Below are positions 33,248 to 42,704 of a DNA stretch of 64,000 nucleotides, piece by piece. The stretch spans positions 1-64,000 of the forward strand of contig JALRDO010000010.1 of assembly GCA_023262185.1 (NCBI GenBank), read 5' to 3'. The position numbers and the translations under genes were made by a program. Origin of the DNA: Flavobacteriaceae bacterium. Its GTDB lineage: Bacteria; Bacteroidota; Bacteroidia; Flavobacteriales; Flavobacteriaceae. The first letter of the stretch is position 1, and every line of letters begins with the position of its first letter. The notes beneath the pieces were generated by a model. That model was given only the letters and a program-made list of their open reading frames with translations. It ran no database searches and was not told where the DNA came from.

Positions 33248-34198
33248 ATGAAAACCATATATAAGCTTCTTTTCGCAGCCCTTGTTATCGTTTCATGTAG
33301 CAAGAGCAATGGTTCAGATACCTACACTGATGTGCCTGTTGAAGCGCTAACAACAATCAATGAGCAGAATGAGGCTGAGATTATTGCGTTCTTGCAGTCG
33401 CACTTCTACGACAATGAAAGCTCTATTTTACCAATTGAAGAGGCTCCTGGTAAGACACCAAGTCTTTGGGACGACCCACGTTTGGGTGTAAAGCAGGTGT
33501 ATGTTCGGCCTTTAGAGTTTAATCTAGACACTTTGGATTACACGGCCGCCGAAATTGAAAGTGGTATAGCTCATAACTTGTACTATTTAATGGTTCAAGA
33601 GGGGACTGGCAATTCAGTCACTACTGCAGATTCTGTTTATGTGCAATATTCAGGTAGAACCCTAGATCTGGCTCTTTTTGATCAGGTAAAACAAGGAGGA
33701 TTGTGGTTTGATCTATCTAGAATTCAGGCCCCTCAACAAGGATTTCGTGGCTTCGCAGAGGGCGCAGCTCTTTTAAAAACGGCCACTCAAATTGCAGAAA
33801 ATGCTGATGGAACTTTTTCAGCTTCGGACGCGGGTAGGGGATTTTTCTTTTTTGGTTCAGGATTAGGAGCGTATCAAAATGCACAGGCTACTATTCCGGC
33901 ATATGGAGCAATGTTTTTCGAAATAACAGTGCTTTCGCGAAAAATTACAGATCACGACGGTGATGGAATTCCTTCGTACCTAGAAGATCTCAACAAGAAT
34001 GGATTTCTTTTTGACGACAATACCGACGCCGCTTACGAAAGGGCAAACAATTTGGCCGTCTTGCCGAACTATTATGATAATGACGACGATGGAGACGGAA
34101 CACCTACAGCCTGTGAAATTTCACTTGGTTTAGATCCGCTTAACGCTGATACATGTTACGATGCTGACCAAGATGGTGATTGCGATCGCTGTGACTAG
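33248..34198 (+). CDS. FKBP-type peptidyl-prolyl isomerase lipoprotein with C-terminal calcium-binding repeats
   Basis: A lipoprotein signal (MKTIYKLLFAALVIVSC) precedes an FKBP domain at about residues 115-235 (DSVYVQYSGRTLD, GFRGFAEGAALL, IPAYGAMFFEITVL). A C-terminal Asp-rich region follows with DHDGDGIPSYLEDLNKNG, DNDDDGDGTP and DADQDGDCDRC, resembling thrombospondin type 3/EF-like calcium repeats. It probably assists folding in the periplasm or at the cell surface. The start at 33248 is chosen for the signal peptide; the frame upstream has none. Confidence 0.87.
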   Translation: MKTIYKLLFAALVIVSCSKSNGSDTYTDVPVEALTTINEQNEAEIIAFLQSHFYDNESSILPIEEAPGKTPSLWDDPRLGVKQVYVRPLEFNLDTLDYTAAEIESGIAHNLYYLMVQEGTGNSVTTADSVYVQYSGRTLDLALFDQVKQGGLWFDLSRIQAPQQGFRGFAEGAALLKTATQIAENADGTFSASDAGRGFFFFGSGLGAYQNAQATIPAYGAMFFEITVLSRKITDHDGDGIPSYLEDLNKNGFLFDDNTDAAYERANNLAVLPNYYDNDDDGDGTPTACEISLGLDPLNADTCYDADQDGDCDRCD

Positions 34199-34205
34199 AC
34201 AACGC

Positions 34206-34796
34206 TTATTTCAGCTCTAAAAGAAGGCTTAAAATCAATTGATCTTGTCGCGTATCGATTCGAGCTTCTTTGTACACCTTTTGGGTTAAAAAGCGCATTT
34301 CTTTTTCGGTTAAACCTCTCTCGTAACGCAAATCAATATTGATCTTATTCAACGAAATGCCTAAACCAATATTGGCCCCGACGGTAATATCTTTGAGAGA
34401 GGATGCGGTATCTACTCCAGCAAATTCGCTAGACAGCACATATTGAAGGCTCGGACCTGCAAAAATATAGGTTGGTCCGATAAGTCCTGATCCAAGATTT
34501 AATGGTAGATCAATCTTAGACATGCTGAGATCGTCTCCATTGTAGGAAGAAGTAGTTGAGGTGTAAACCAATTCTGGTCTTAGGAAAAAGCCCAGTAAGT
34601 CGATTTTTTTGAAAAGCCCGACGTGGTATCCAGCGTTTGATTTAGGATTTTTATAGACTTCACTAGCCTCGCTAAAAAACTCTCCGTTTGAATTGTAGTT
34701 TAAACCTCCTTTCAATCCCCAGCTCGATTGTGCATGGATACTGTTTACCCCAAGGATTACTATAAGGATGCTAAGAGATAGTTTAACTGTTTTCAT
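34206..34796 (-). CDS. Outer-membrane beta-barrel protein (PorT-like family)
   Basis: The protein (196 residues) has a signal peptide (MKTVKLSLSILIVILGVNSIHAQ) followed by WGLKGGLNYNSNGEF and alternating strands such as YHVGLFKKIDLLGFFLRPELVY and LGISLNKINIDLRYERGL, ending in LILSLLLELK. This is the pattern of small eight-stranded barrels common in Bacteroidota. The specific role is unknown. It lies 4 bases after the transketolase C-subunit gene, so it may be transcribed with it. Confidence 0.8.
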   Translation of the reverse strand: MKTVKLSLSILIVILGVNSIHAQSSWGLKGGLNYNSNGEFFSEASEVYKNPKSNAGYHVGLFKKIDLLGFFLRPELVYTSTTSSYNGDDLSMSKIDLPLNLGSGLIGPTYIFAGPSLQYVLSSEFAGVDTASSLKDITVGANIGLGISLNKINIDLRYERGLTEKEMRFLTQKVYKEARIDTRQDQLILSLLLELK

Positions 34797-34800
34797 AAGG

Positions 34801-35754
34801 TTATGCTTTTCGTTTGATTACTTTTTGAGCCGCCTCGACGATTGCAGGGGCATTGAGTTGGTATTTTTCCATAAGTTGATCTGGAGTTCCACTCTCACCA
34901 AAAGTATCTTTGGTTGCAATGAACTCCTGAGGAGCAGGCTTGTGCATTGCTAAGGTTCTAGCGATACTTTCTCCGAGCCCGCCTAAATAGTTGTGCTCCT
35001 CAGCGCTTACCAGACATCCTGTCTTTTCAACCGAATGTACGATAGCCTCCTCGTCCAAGGGTTTTATGGTGTGAATATTAATCACTTCTGCAGAAATCCC
35101 TTTTTCTTTTAACGCTTCCGCTGCGATAAGCGCTTCCCATACGAGGTGACCTGTTGCTGCGATCGTTACATCGGTTCCTTCTAGAAGATGTAAGGCCTTC
35201 CCAATGGTAAAGGTTTGATCTATTGGAGTGAAGTTAGCCACCTTAGGTCTCCCGAAGCGTAAATAAACAGGGCCATCGTGCTCAGCAATAGCTAAAGTAG
35301 CTGCCTTAGTTTGATTGTAATCACAAGGATTGATTACCGTCATACCCGGAAGCATTTTCATAAGGCCAATATCTTCTAAAATTTGGTGGGTCGCACCGTC
35401 TTCACCTAGAGTAATACCAGCATGTGAGGCGCATATTTTCACATTCTTTCCAGAATAAGCCACGGATTGTCTGATTTGATCGTATACCCTTCCAGTTGAA
35501 AAATTTGCGAAGGTGGTCGTGAATGGAATTTTACCTCCGATGGTGAGACCTGCCGCGATACCGATCATATTTGCCTCTGCGATACCGACCTGAAAAAAAC
35601 GTTCTGGATGTTCTTCGATAAAGGTTTCGAGTTTTAAAGAACCAATAAGGTCGGCGCAAAGCGCTACTACCTTTGGATTTGTGCGCCCTAACTCGGTCAT
35701 TCCATCTCCGAAACCACTGCGCGTATCTTTTTGTCCTTGATCTGTATATTTCAT
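34801..35754 (-). CDS. Transketolase, C-terminal subunit
   Basis: The protein (317 residues) covers the pyrimidine-binding and C-terminal domains of transketolase: GFGDGMTELGRTNPKVVALCADL, RFFQVGIAEANMIGIAAGL and GEDGATHQILEDIGLM. With the N-terminal subunit 16 bases upstream it makes a thiamine-diphosphate enzyme of the pentose phosphate pathway. Two-gene transketolases are common in this phylum and archaea, so this is not a frameshift: the gene has its own normal start. Confidence 0.94.
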   Translation of the reverse strand: MKYTDQGQKDTRSGFGDGMTELGRTNPKVVALCADLIGSLKLETFIEEHPERFFQVGIAEANMIGIAAGLTIGGKIPFTTTFANFSTGRVYDQIRQSVAYSGKNVKICASHAGITLGEDGATHQILEDIGLMKMLPGMTVINPCDYNQTKAATLAIAEHDGPVYLRFGRPKVANFTPIDQTFTIGKALHLLEGTDVTIAATGHLVWEALIAAEALKEKGISAEVINIHTIKPLDEEAIVHSVEKTGCLVSAEEHNYLGGLGESIARTLAMHKPAPQEFIATKDTFGESGTPDQLMEKYQLNAPAIVEAAQKVIKRKA

Positions 35755-35770
35755 GTGTGAGGTTGTTCTG

Positions 35771-36613
35771 TTAGTAATCCCCTAGGGTTTCTGGGTTTTG
35801 TGCGAGTGCCGTGGCGAGCTGATCATCGTTTGGCGCTTTCCCGTGCCACGCATGGGTGTGCATCATGAAATCAACACCGTTACCCATTACGGTATGAAGC
35901 ATCACAGCAATTGGTTTTTGACGCCCCGTTTTGGCTTTCGCTTGCTTCATTCTGTCGACGATAGCTTCTAAATTGTTCCCTTCTTTAATGTGAAGAACCT
36001 CCCAACCGAAGGCTTCGAATTTTTGGCCGAGATCACCGAGATCCATGACGTCAGCTGTACTTCCGTCAATTTGTTGTCCGTTGAGGTCAACAGTCGCGAT
36101 AAGATTGTCGACTTTCTTTGATCCGGCGTACATTATAGCTTCCCAATTTTGACCTTCTTGCATTTCACCGTCTCCGTGAAGGCTGTATACGATTTTAGAG
36201 TCGTTGTTTAGTTTTTTACTCAAGGCAGCACCTATAGCTACAGATAGGCCTTGGCCAAGAGACCCAGATGCGATGCGTACCCCTGGTAGGTGTTCATGTG
36301 TAGTGGGGTGACCCTGAAGTCTTGAATTTATTTTTCTGAAGGTGGCGAGTTCTGCTACATCAAAATAACCGCTTCGTGCAAGTACACTGTATAAGACTGG
36401 AGAAATATGACCGTTTGACAGAAAGAAAAGGTCTTCGTTATGTCCGTCCATCGTAAAGTCAGTGCTGTAATCCATCAGTTCTTGATGCAAGGCGACCATG
36501 AATTCGGTACAACCAAGCGAACCGCCCGGATGTCCTGAATTTACCTGGTGAACCATGCGCAAAATGTCGCGTCTGACTTGAACGGTTAGATCGTTGAGGT
36601 AGGTTAGATTCAT
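35771..36613 (-). CDS. Transketolase, N-terminal subunit
   Basis: The protein (280 residues) has the thiamine-diphosphate domain: MVHQVNSGHPGGSLGCTEF, LSNGHISPVLYS, GSLGQGLSVAIGAALS and the GDGEMQEGQNWEA metal/cofactor motif. A longer frame begins at 36634 but would overlap the -7 element at 36632-36639, so the ATG at 36613 is preferred. It is co-transcribed with the C-terminal subunit and perhaps the barrel gene. Confidence 0.94.
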   Translation of the reverse strand: MNLTYLNDLTVQVRRDILRMVHQVNSGHPGGSLGCTEFMVALHQELMDYSTDFTMDGHNEDLFFLSNGHISPVLYSVLARSGYFDVAELATFRKINSRLQGHPTTHEHLPGVRIASGSLGQGLSVAIGAALSKKLNNDSKIVYSLHGDGEMQEGQNWEAIMYAGSKKVDNLIATVDLNGQQIDGSTADVMDLGDLGQKFEAFGWEVLHIKEGNNLEAIVDRMKQAKAKTGRQKPIAVMLHTVMGNGVDFMMHTHAWHGKAPNDDQLATALAQNPETLGDY

Positions 36614-36631
36614 TCGAAATACATTTGCCCT

Positions 36632-36639
36632 CAAAAGTA
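36632..36639 (-). promoter_or_regulatory. -7 promoter element of the transketolase operon
   Basis: On the minus strand TACTTTTG matches TAnnTTTG, 18 bases before the ATG at 36613. It supports the shorter start of the transketolase gene. Confidence 0.5.
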
Positions 36640-36670
36640 ACCATTATCTTTACCTTTTAACTGCTCACAT

Positions 36671-37795
36671 TTGAATTTTAAGCTCGAATCTCAGGATCAA
36701 AAGGCTAGGGCCGGCCGCATCACCACTGCTCATGGTGAAATAGAGACCCCCATATTTATGCCTGTCGGAACACTCGGAACGGTGAAAGGCGTTCATCAGC
36801 ATGAGTTGAAACAAGACACTAAGGCACAAATCATCCTCGGAAACACCTATCACCTTTACATGAGACCGGGCACTTCGATACTTGAAGCTGTAGGCGGACT
36901 GCATCAATTCATTGGATGGGACCGCCCCATTCTTACAGATAGTGGGGGTTATCAGGTTTATTCTTTAGCCGATAACCGGAAAATTACCGAAGAAGGGGCA
37001 AGGTTTAAATCCCATATTGACGGCTCTTCTCATTCTTTTACTCCTGAGAATGTCATGGAGATTCAGCGAACTATTGGAGCCGATATCATCATGGCATTTG
37101 ATGAATGTACTCCTTATCCGTGCCCAAAAGACTATGCCTTCTCTTCGATGGAATTAACGCACCGTTGGCTAGATCGCTGTGTGAATGCACTAGATAAGCT
37201 TCCTTACAAATACGGTTACCAACAAGCCTTTTTTCCGATTGTGCAAGGTTCGGTCTACCCAGATCTAAGGATCAAATCTGCTGAGTACATCGCCTCAATT
37301 GGTGCCGTGGGTAATGCGATAGGCGGATTATCTGTTGGGGAGCCGGCCGAAGAAATGTATGCCATGACAGATGTGGTTTGTCAGATCTTGCCTGTAGACA
37401 AGCCTCGCTACCTTATGGGTGTTGGAACGCCAATCAATCTGTTAGAGAATATTGCTTTAGGGATCGACATGTTTGATTGCGTCATGCCCACGCGTAATGC
37501 ACGAAACGGAATGTTATTTACTTCACATGGAACGATTAACATTAAAAATAAAAAGTGGGAGGACGACTTTTCACCCATTGATGAGCAGGCTTTATCTTAT
37601 GTAGATACGCAATACTCAAAGGCTTATCTTAGACATCTGTTCACTTGCAATGAATTTCTGGGTAAACAAATTGCTACCCTACATAACCTTGCCTTCTACT
37701 TATGGCTCGTTGGAGAGGCTCGAAAACACATCGTCGACGGAGACTTTTACGATTGGAAAGAAGAAATGGTAATTCAGATGAATAAGAGATTGTAA
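36671..37795 (+). CDS. tgt: Queuine/preQ1 tRNA-ribosyltransferase Tgt
   Basis: The protein (374 residues) swaps guanine 34 of certain tRNAs for a queuosine precursor. Motifs include ETPIFMPVGTLGTVKGV, LTDSGGYQVYSL (with the Asp nucleophile or base nearby), AFDECTPYP and CVMPTRNARNG. No ATG fits the family N-terminus, so a TTG start at 36671 is used. In the usual zinc site the three cysteines are replaced (A307, S309, D312) while the fourth ligand, H338, remains; I recall the same loss in other Bacteroidota. lptG begins at the last base of the stop codon. Confidence 0.94.
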   Translation: MNFKLESQDQKARAGRITTAHGEIETPIFMPVGTLGTVKGVHQHELKQDTKAQIILGNTYHLYMRPGTSILEAVGGLHQFIGWDRPILTDSGGYQVYSLADNRKITEEGARFKSHIDGSSHSFTPENVMEIQRTIGADIIMAFDECTPYPCPKDYAFSSMELTHRWLDRCVNALDKLPYKYGYQQAFFPIVQGSVYPDLRIKSAEYIASIGAVGNAIGGLSVGEPAEEMYAMTDVVCQILPVDKPRYLMGVGTPINLLENIALGIDMFDCVMPTRNARNGMLFTSHGTINIKNKKWEDDFSPIDEQALSYVDTQYSKAYLRHLFTCNEFLGKQIATLHNLAFYLWLVGEARKHIVDGDFYDWKEEMVIQMNKRL

Positions 37796-38880
37796 TGAAG
37801 CTAACACTCATTGATAAGTACATATTAAAGCGGTACCTGATTACCTTTTTTGGTATCCTTTTTCTCTTTGTTCCTATCGGTATCATGGCTTCTCTTGCAG
37901 AAAAGATCAACAAGATCTTAGAAAGCAAGGCTACAAGCGGAGAGATTTGGTCTTATTACTTAAACTTTACTCTTGTTTTGGGCAATATGCTTATGCCCAT
38001 TTTATTGTTCCTAGCTATTATCTTTTTTACATCACGACTAAGTGCGCGATCAGAGGTGGTGGCTATTCTTAGTTCTGGTGTATCTTATCAGCGTTTCTTG
38101 CGTCCTTACCTTATAGGTGCCACCTGTATAGCGGTGTTGATTTTTTTAATGGGTAATTTCATCGTTCCGAGTGCTAGTGCGGGGTTTCATTCCTTTGAGG
38201 ACAAATACTTTAAATCGACCAAAGAAGATAGGCAGGTTCGCAATATCTATAACCAGATCTCTGAAGATGAATTCGTTTATGTGAGTTTCTTCGACCCGAA
38301 TCGATTGATCGGTTACAATTTCACCTTGGAACACTTCGATTCAATTGGACGCCTTGAGTATAAATTATCTGCAGCTAACATTCGCTATATGACAGTCGAT
38401 TCGACATACAGGTTGACCACCTATAAAAAGCGTACGTTCGAAGATGAAGTTGAATACGTCGAGCAAATCCGAAGCATAGACACGATACTCAATTTTACTA
38501 TTGACGATTTAATGCCTGTCTCGTACATAGCAGAAACCAAGAATTTCTTTGAATTGAATCGATTCATCAACGATCAAAAGAGGAGGGGGTCGGCTACGGT
38601 GAATGCTTATATTCTGGAAAAATACAAGCGCCTTGCTTTGCCCTTGTCGGCCTATATTCTTACGCTCATTGCGGTTGCAGTTTCATCGGTGAAAAGAAGG
38701 GGAGGCTTAGGCCTGAACCTCGCTTTTGGTATCGCCATCGCCTTCATCTATATTTTCTTTGATCGCGTGTTTTCTACGTTGGCAGAACAGGCCGGATTCT
38801 CGCCTTTGTTGGCTGCTTTACTTCCGGTAATTTTCTTTGCTACAATTGCCTATTTTCTGTTGCAGCGGGCAAAACGTTAA
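37795..38880 (+). CDS. LPS export permease LptG/LptF (YjgP/YjgQ family)
   Basis: The protein (361 residues) has the family start LIDKYILKRYLITFFGILFLF, three N-terminal membrane helices, a periplasmic beta-jellyroll (about residues 120-260) and three C-terminal helices (SAYILTLIAVAVSS, LAFGIAIAFIYIFFDRVFSTLAEQ). LptF and LptG form the inner-membrane part of the ABC system that extracts lipopolysaccharide. Which of the pair this is cannot be fixed by eye; LptG seems likelier. Its start overlaps the tgt stop by one base, suggesting coupling. Confidence 0.88.
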   Translation: MKLTLIDKYILKRYLITFFGILFLFVPIGIMASLAEKINKILESKATSGEIWSYYLNFTLVLGNMLMPILLFLAIIFFTSRLSARSEVVAILSSGVSYQRFLRPYLIGATCIAVLIFLMGNFIVPSASAGFHSFEDKYFKSTKEDRQVRNIYNQISEDEFVYVSFFDPNRLIGYNFTLEHFDSIGRLEYKLSAANIRYMTVDSTYRLTTYKKRTFEDEVEYVEQIRSIDTILNFTIDDLMPVSYIAETKNFFELNRFINDQKRRGSATVNAYILEKYKRLALPLSAYILTLIAVAVSSVKRRGGLGLNLAFGIAIAFIYIFFDRVFSTLAEQAGFSPLLAALLPVIFFATIAYFLLQRAKR

Positions 38881-38884
38881 TATG

Positions 38885-38892
38885 TATATTTG
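38885..38892 (+). promoter_or_regulatory. -7 promoter element of accA
   Basis: TATATTTG matches TAnnTTTG, 32 bases before the accA ATG. A TTG at 38860-38862 is 22 bases upstream, slightly wide of the usual spacing. Confidence 0.5.
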
Positions 38893-38924
38893 TCTTTCCT
38901 CAAAACTTAACCTAAGGTTTATTT

Positions 38925-39878
38925 ATGGAATATTTAGACTTTGAACTTCCGATAAAAGACTTAGAAGATCAGCTTGAAAAGTGTCAGATCATTGGAGAAG
39001 AAAGCGCCGTTGATGTGACTGAAACCTGCAATCAGATTGAAAAGAAATTAAAGGAAGCGCGTAAAGAAATTTATACCAACTTGACTCCTTGGCAGCGTGT
39101 TCAATTATCGCGTCATCCGAATCGTCCTTATACCCTAGACTATGTAAGAGCACTCTGTGATGGAACTTTTTTGGAATTACACGGAGATCGTACAGTTGGA
39201 GACGACAAAGCGATGATAGGAGGATTGGGGAAAATTGGGGGTCAGTCGTATATGATTATTGGCCAACAAAAGGGGTATAACACCAAGACGCGTCAATACC
39301 GCAACTTCGGAATGGCTAACCCAGAGGGATATCGAAAGGCTTTACGCCTCATGAAGATGGCTGAGAAGTTCGGTATTCCTGTATTGTCTTTTATTGATAC
39401 TCCAGGCGCCTATCCGGGTATTGAGGCCGAAGAAAGAGGCCAAGGTGAGGCTATCGCTCGTAACCTTTTAGAAATGGCTCGCCTACAAGTTCCTATCATT
39501 GTGTTCATCATCGGGGAAGGTGCTTCTGGTGGAGCCTTAGGTATCGGTGTAGGTGATCGTGTAATGATGCTCGAAAATTCGTGGTACTCTGTGATTTCTC
39601 CGGAATCGTGTTCTTCAATCCTTTGGCGCAGTTGGGAGTATAAAGAAAAAGCTGCTGACGCCCTCAAGCTCACTGCCAAAGACATGAAAAAGATGACCCT
39701 CATTGACGAAATTATTAAAGAGCCTATGGGTGGCGCGCACAGCGATAGAGAACAAATGTTCCAGATCGTCAAGAAAAAAATAGAAAAGACCTACGAAGAA
39801 TTGGCCGAGCTTCCGGTGAAAACCTTAATCAAGGAGCGTATGGACAAATATTCTAACATGGGTGTATATCAAGAATAG
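38925..39878 (+). CDS. accA: Acetyl-CoA carboxylase carboxyltransferase subunit alpha
   Basis: The protein (317 residues) has the AccA pattern: an N-terminal helical part with [18 protein letters not shown], then [55 protein letters not shown]. It carries out the second half-reaction of malonyl-CoA formation with AccD, which is not in this window. dnaB follows after 5 bases, so the two are probably one transcript linking lipid and DNA synthesis genes. Confidence 0.96.
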   Translation: MEYLDFELPIKDLEDQLEKCQIIGEESAVDVTETCNQIEKKLKEARKEIYTNLTPWQRVQLSRHPNRPYTLDYVRALCDGTFLELHGDRTVGDDKAMIGGLGKIGGQSYMIIGQQKGYNTKTRQYRNFGMANPEGYRKALRLMKMAEKFGIPVLSFIDTPGAYPGIEAEERGQGEAIARNLLEMARLQVPIIVFIIGEGASGGALGIGVGDRVMMLENSWYSVISPESCSSILWRSWEYKEKAADALKLTAKDMKKMTLIDEIIKEPMGGAHSDREQMFQIVKKKIEKTYEELAELPVKTLIKERMDKYSNMGVYQE

Positions 39879-39883
39879 AAGCA

Positions 39884-41398
39884 ATGGCTGAACCCAATCG
39901 CGTTACGAATTCGAGGCAAAAGAATGCCGAAGTGATTTCACTTGAGAGAGGAAAGATTCCTCCTCAGGCCGTTGAGCTCGAGCGCGTAGTGTTGGGAGCA
40001 ATGCTCATCGATAAAAAGGGAGTTGATGAGGTGATTGATATGCTTCACGAAGACGTCTTTTATGTAGATGCACACCAAAAGATATTTTCAGCCATTCACG
40101 AATTGTTTCAAGATACTAAACCCATCGATCTTCTTACGGTTTCGAATTTGCTGAAACAAAGAAAGCATCACGAATCTGTTGGAGGAGATTTCTATCTCAT
40201 CGAGTTAACCAGGGGAGTAGGTTCGTCGGCGCATATAGAATATCACGCTCGAATCATTCTTCAGAAATACGTACAGCGAAGCCTCATTAAAATTTCCACA
40301 CAACTCATTGAAGAGGCTTACGAAGACAGTCAAGACGTCTTTGACTTGCTAGATCAGGCTGAAGCGCGTCTATACGATATCACACAAGGAAACCTAAAAC
40401 GCTCTGCAGAATCAGCTCAAGACTTGGTTATTCAGGCCAAGAAGAAGATCGAAGAAATTTCAAATAAAGACGGTCTTAGTGGCGTGCCCTCTGGGTTTGA
40501 AAAGCTCGATGAGGTTACTTCTGGGTGGCAACCTAGTGATTTGATCATCATCGCGGCACGTCCGGGTATGGGTAAAACGGCTTTAACGCTTTCAATGGCT
40601 AGAAATATTGCGGTGAATAAAGGATTGCCAGTGGCTTTCTTTTCACTTGAGATGTCTTCGGTACAATTGATTACGCGCCTTATTTCTTCTGAAACAGGTC
40701 TTTCTTCTGAGAAGTTGAGAACCGGAAAACTCGAGAAACACGAATGGGAACAGCTCAATGTCAAAGTGAAAACCTTAGAGAAGGCGCCGCTTTATATAGA
40801 CGACACTCCTTCACTTTCGATTTTTGATCTAAGAGCCAAGGCAAGGCGATTGGCTTCTCAACACGACATTAAATTGGTCATTATTGATTACCTGCAATTG
40901 ATGACGATTGGTTCTACTCAAAAGGCAGGAAATCGTGAGCAAGAGATCTCAACTATTTCAAGAAATCTTAAGGCGCTAGCTAAGGAACTCAACGTTCCTG
41001 TTATTGCCTTGTCACAGCTCTCTAGAGCGGTAGAAACGAGAGGCGGATCGAAACGTCCTTTGCTTTCGGATCTTAGGGAGTCCGGGGCTATTGAGCAAGA
41101 TGCCGATATTGTATCGTTTATTTACCGTCCAGAATACTACAAGATTGAAGAGTGGGATGACGAGCAGCAGTCACCTACAGAAGGACAGGCTGAATTGATT
41201 ATTGCCAAGCACCGTAATGGTGGATTGGACAATATCAGGCTTAAGTTTATTGGCTCGCTTGGTAAATTCGAAAACCTCGACAACTCGTTTGGTAGCTTTG
41301 AGTTTGAATCGAAAATGAACGAAGAAAAGCCTTTGCCAAGACCTGACAACCCATTCAGCGCTTCTGGGTTTGACGGTGATGACGATATGCCCTTTTAA
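39884..41398 (+). CDS. dnaB: Replicative DNA helicase DnaB
   Basis: The protein (504 residues) has the N-terminal DnaB domain (PPQAVELERVVLGAML), a linker, and the RecA-like helicase domain with Walker A ARPGMGKTALTLSMA, FFSLEMSS, Walker B LVIIDYLQLM and the arginine-finger region AGNREQEISTISRNLK, plus DLRESGAIEQDADIV. No intein is present. The length is normal. The stop codon abuts that of the convergent HAD gene with no spacer. Confidence 0.97.
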   Translation: MAEPNRVTNSRQKNAEVISLERGKIPPQAVELERVVLGAMLIDKKGVDEVIDMLHEDVFYVDAHQKIFSAIHELFQDTKPIDLLTVSNLLKQRKHHESVGGDFYLIELTRGVGSSAHIEYHARIILQKYVQRSLIKISTQLIEEAYEDSQDVFDLLDQAEARLYDITQGNLKRSAESAQDLVIQAKKKIEEISNKDGLSGVPSGFEKLDEVTSGWQPSDLIIIAARPGMGKTALTLSMARNIAVNKGLPVAFFSLEMSSVQLITRLISSETGLSSEKLRTGKLEKHEWEQLNVKVKTLEKAPLYIDDTPSLSIFDLRAKARRLASQHDIKLVIIDYLQLMTIGSTQKAGNREQEISTISRNLKALAKELNVPVIALSQLSRAVETRGGSKRPLLSDLRESGAIEQDADIVSFIYRPEYYKIEEWDDEQQSPTEGQAELIIAKHRNGGLDNIRLKFIGSLGKFENLDNSFGSFEFESKMNEEKPLPRPDNPFSASGFDGDDDMPF

Positions 41399-42202
41399 TT
41401 AGTGTTTTAACAGTTCTTCTAGAATGCGTTCAACCCCATGATTTGTATGGGAACTCGTTCTATAGTTGGCCGCTTTTAAAACAGCAGGATGTGCATTATC
41501 CATCGCTACACTATTCGGGGTTAAGGCGAGCATCTCAAGGTCATTATTGTAATCTCCGAACACAATGAGTTCGTCGGGTGTAAGCTTGTAGTACGATAGC
41601 AATTTTTCAAGTGCATACCCTTTATTGGCATTCATGTCAGAGATATCTACCCAATAATCCCCAGAGACCTTCACTTTGAGCTCTTCTTCAAACGATCTAA
41701 AATGCGGATAAATGTTCTGTTCACCTCCATCTTTATGATACAGTGCAATTTTTAAGATAGGATCGGTGATTTCATCTAATGTCTTTACGATGCGATGCTC
41801 TTCATAGTACTCCTTCAAAAGTCCATGAAAATGCAGATTATTGCTAAGCGAATAAGCGGTTCGCTCACTGCATAGTATTGATTCTACCTCACTCAGTTCT
41901 TGCAATTGTGTAACAACGCGATGAACAAATGGAGTACCGAGTTCTTGAGTGTGAAGGGTTTTTTCTTGTTCGATAATCAGTGCTCCGTTTTCTGCAATAA
42001 AACTCATTTCATCTGCGATACTCGTGAGTTTTGAGCGCATGCTAGGGTATTGTCTGCCACTCGCTGCAACAAAACGTATGTTTCTTTTCTTTAATTTGGT
42101 GAAAAGCTCAAAAAAACGAGGACTTACCTCGTGAGAAGCATTCAAAAGTGTGCCGTCCATATCACTGACGACCATTTTTATTTTAGTGTAATCTATACCC
42201 AT
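41399..42202 (-). CDS. Cof-type HAD-superfamily phosphatase
   Basis: The protein (267 residues) has HAD motif I (VVSDMDGTLLNASHE), motif II in FVAASGRQYPS and motif IV VFGDYNNDLEMLAL, with a type IIB cap. Members remove phosphate from sugar phosphates, flavin nucleotides or pyridoxal phosphate; the substrate here is not known. It lies after the thrS-rplT operon but behind a terminator, so it probably has its own promoter. Confidence 0.92.
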   Translation of the reverse strand: MGIDYTKIKMVVSDMDGTLLNASHEVSPRFFELFTKLKKRNIRFVAASGRQYPSMRSKLTSIADEMSFIAENGALIIEQEKTLHTQELGTPFVHRVVTQLQELSEVESILCSERTAYSLSNNLHFHGLLKEYYEEHRIVKTLDEITDPILKIALYHKDGGEQNIYPHFRSFEEELKVKVSGDYWVDISDMNANKGYALEKLLSYYKLTPDELIVFGDYNNDLEMLALTPNSVAMDNAHPAVLKAANYRTSSHTNHGVERILEELLKH

Positions 42203-42213
42203 GTTTCTAAAAT

Positions 42214-42247
42214 AAAGAATCCCAAACCAGAAGGCTTGGGATTCTTT
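42214..42247 (-). terminator. Intrinsic terminator after rplT
   Basis: A 12-bp perfect stem (AAAGAATCCCAA/TTGGGATTCTTT) with a 10-base loop lies 23 bases after the rplT stop. A T-rich tail follows on the minus strand. It ends the thrS-infC-rpmI-rplT operon. Confidence 0.85.
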
Positions 42248-42270
42248 CAGTATTGCGGAAAATAAAACTT

Positions 42271-42615
42271 TTATTTAACCTTCTCAACGATTGCTTTGAA
42301 AGCCTCAGGCTCATTCATTGCTAAATCGGCGAGCACCTTACGGTTAAGGTCAATTTGATTCTTTTTTAGAGCTCCCATGAATTGCGAATAAGAAAGTCCG
42401 TGTTGGCGGGCTCCTGCGTTAATACGCGTAATCCATAAGGCTCTAAAATTGCGTTTCTTGTTTCTGCGATCTCTGTAAGAGTAGAGAAGCGCTTTTTCGA
42501 CAGCGTTTTTAGCCACTGTCCAAACATTCTTTCTTCTACCAAAGTATCCTTTGGCGAGTTTCATGATTTTTTTTCTTCGTGCTCTTGAAGCAACTGAATT
42601 AACTGATCTTGGCAT
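42271..42615 (-). CDS. rplT: 50S ribosomal protein L20
   Basis: The protein (114 residues) starts [24 protein letters not shown]-type, with [35 protein letters not shown] and [17 protein letters not shown], diagnostic for L20. It is the last gene of the infC operon. L20 represses this operon in some bacteria by binding its mRNA; the 89-base gap before this gene could hold such a site, but I see no clear one. Confidence 0.97.
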   Translation of the reverse strand: MPRSVNSVASRARRKKIMKLAKGYFGRRKNVWTVAKNAVEKALLYSYRDRRNKKRNFRALWITRINAGARQHGLSYSQFMGALKKNQIDLNRKVLADLAMNEPEAFKAIVEKVK

Positions 42616-42704
42616 ACTTGTTTTTGTTTTTGTAGTTGGCGATCACAAGGTGATTCTTTTAACGGCCAAACTCCAGGGTTAAAAAATACCGAATTACGGG
42701 TGTT

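Noticed and set aside
34801-36613. Transketolase in two pieces, possibly a frameshift
   Set aside because: Each half has its own start and stop and complete domain boundaries; two-gene transketolases are normal in this phylum.
36671-36673. TTG start of tgt as an error
   Set aside because: No ATG or GTG gives the conserved family N-terminus, and the frame from TTG matches homologues from the first residues, so the TTG start is kept.
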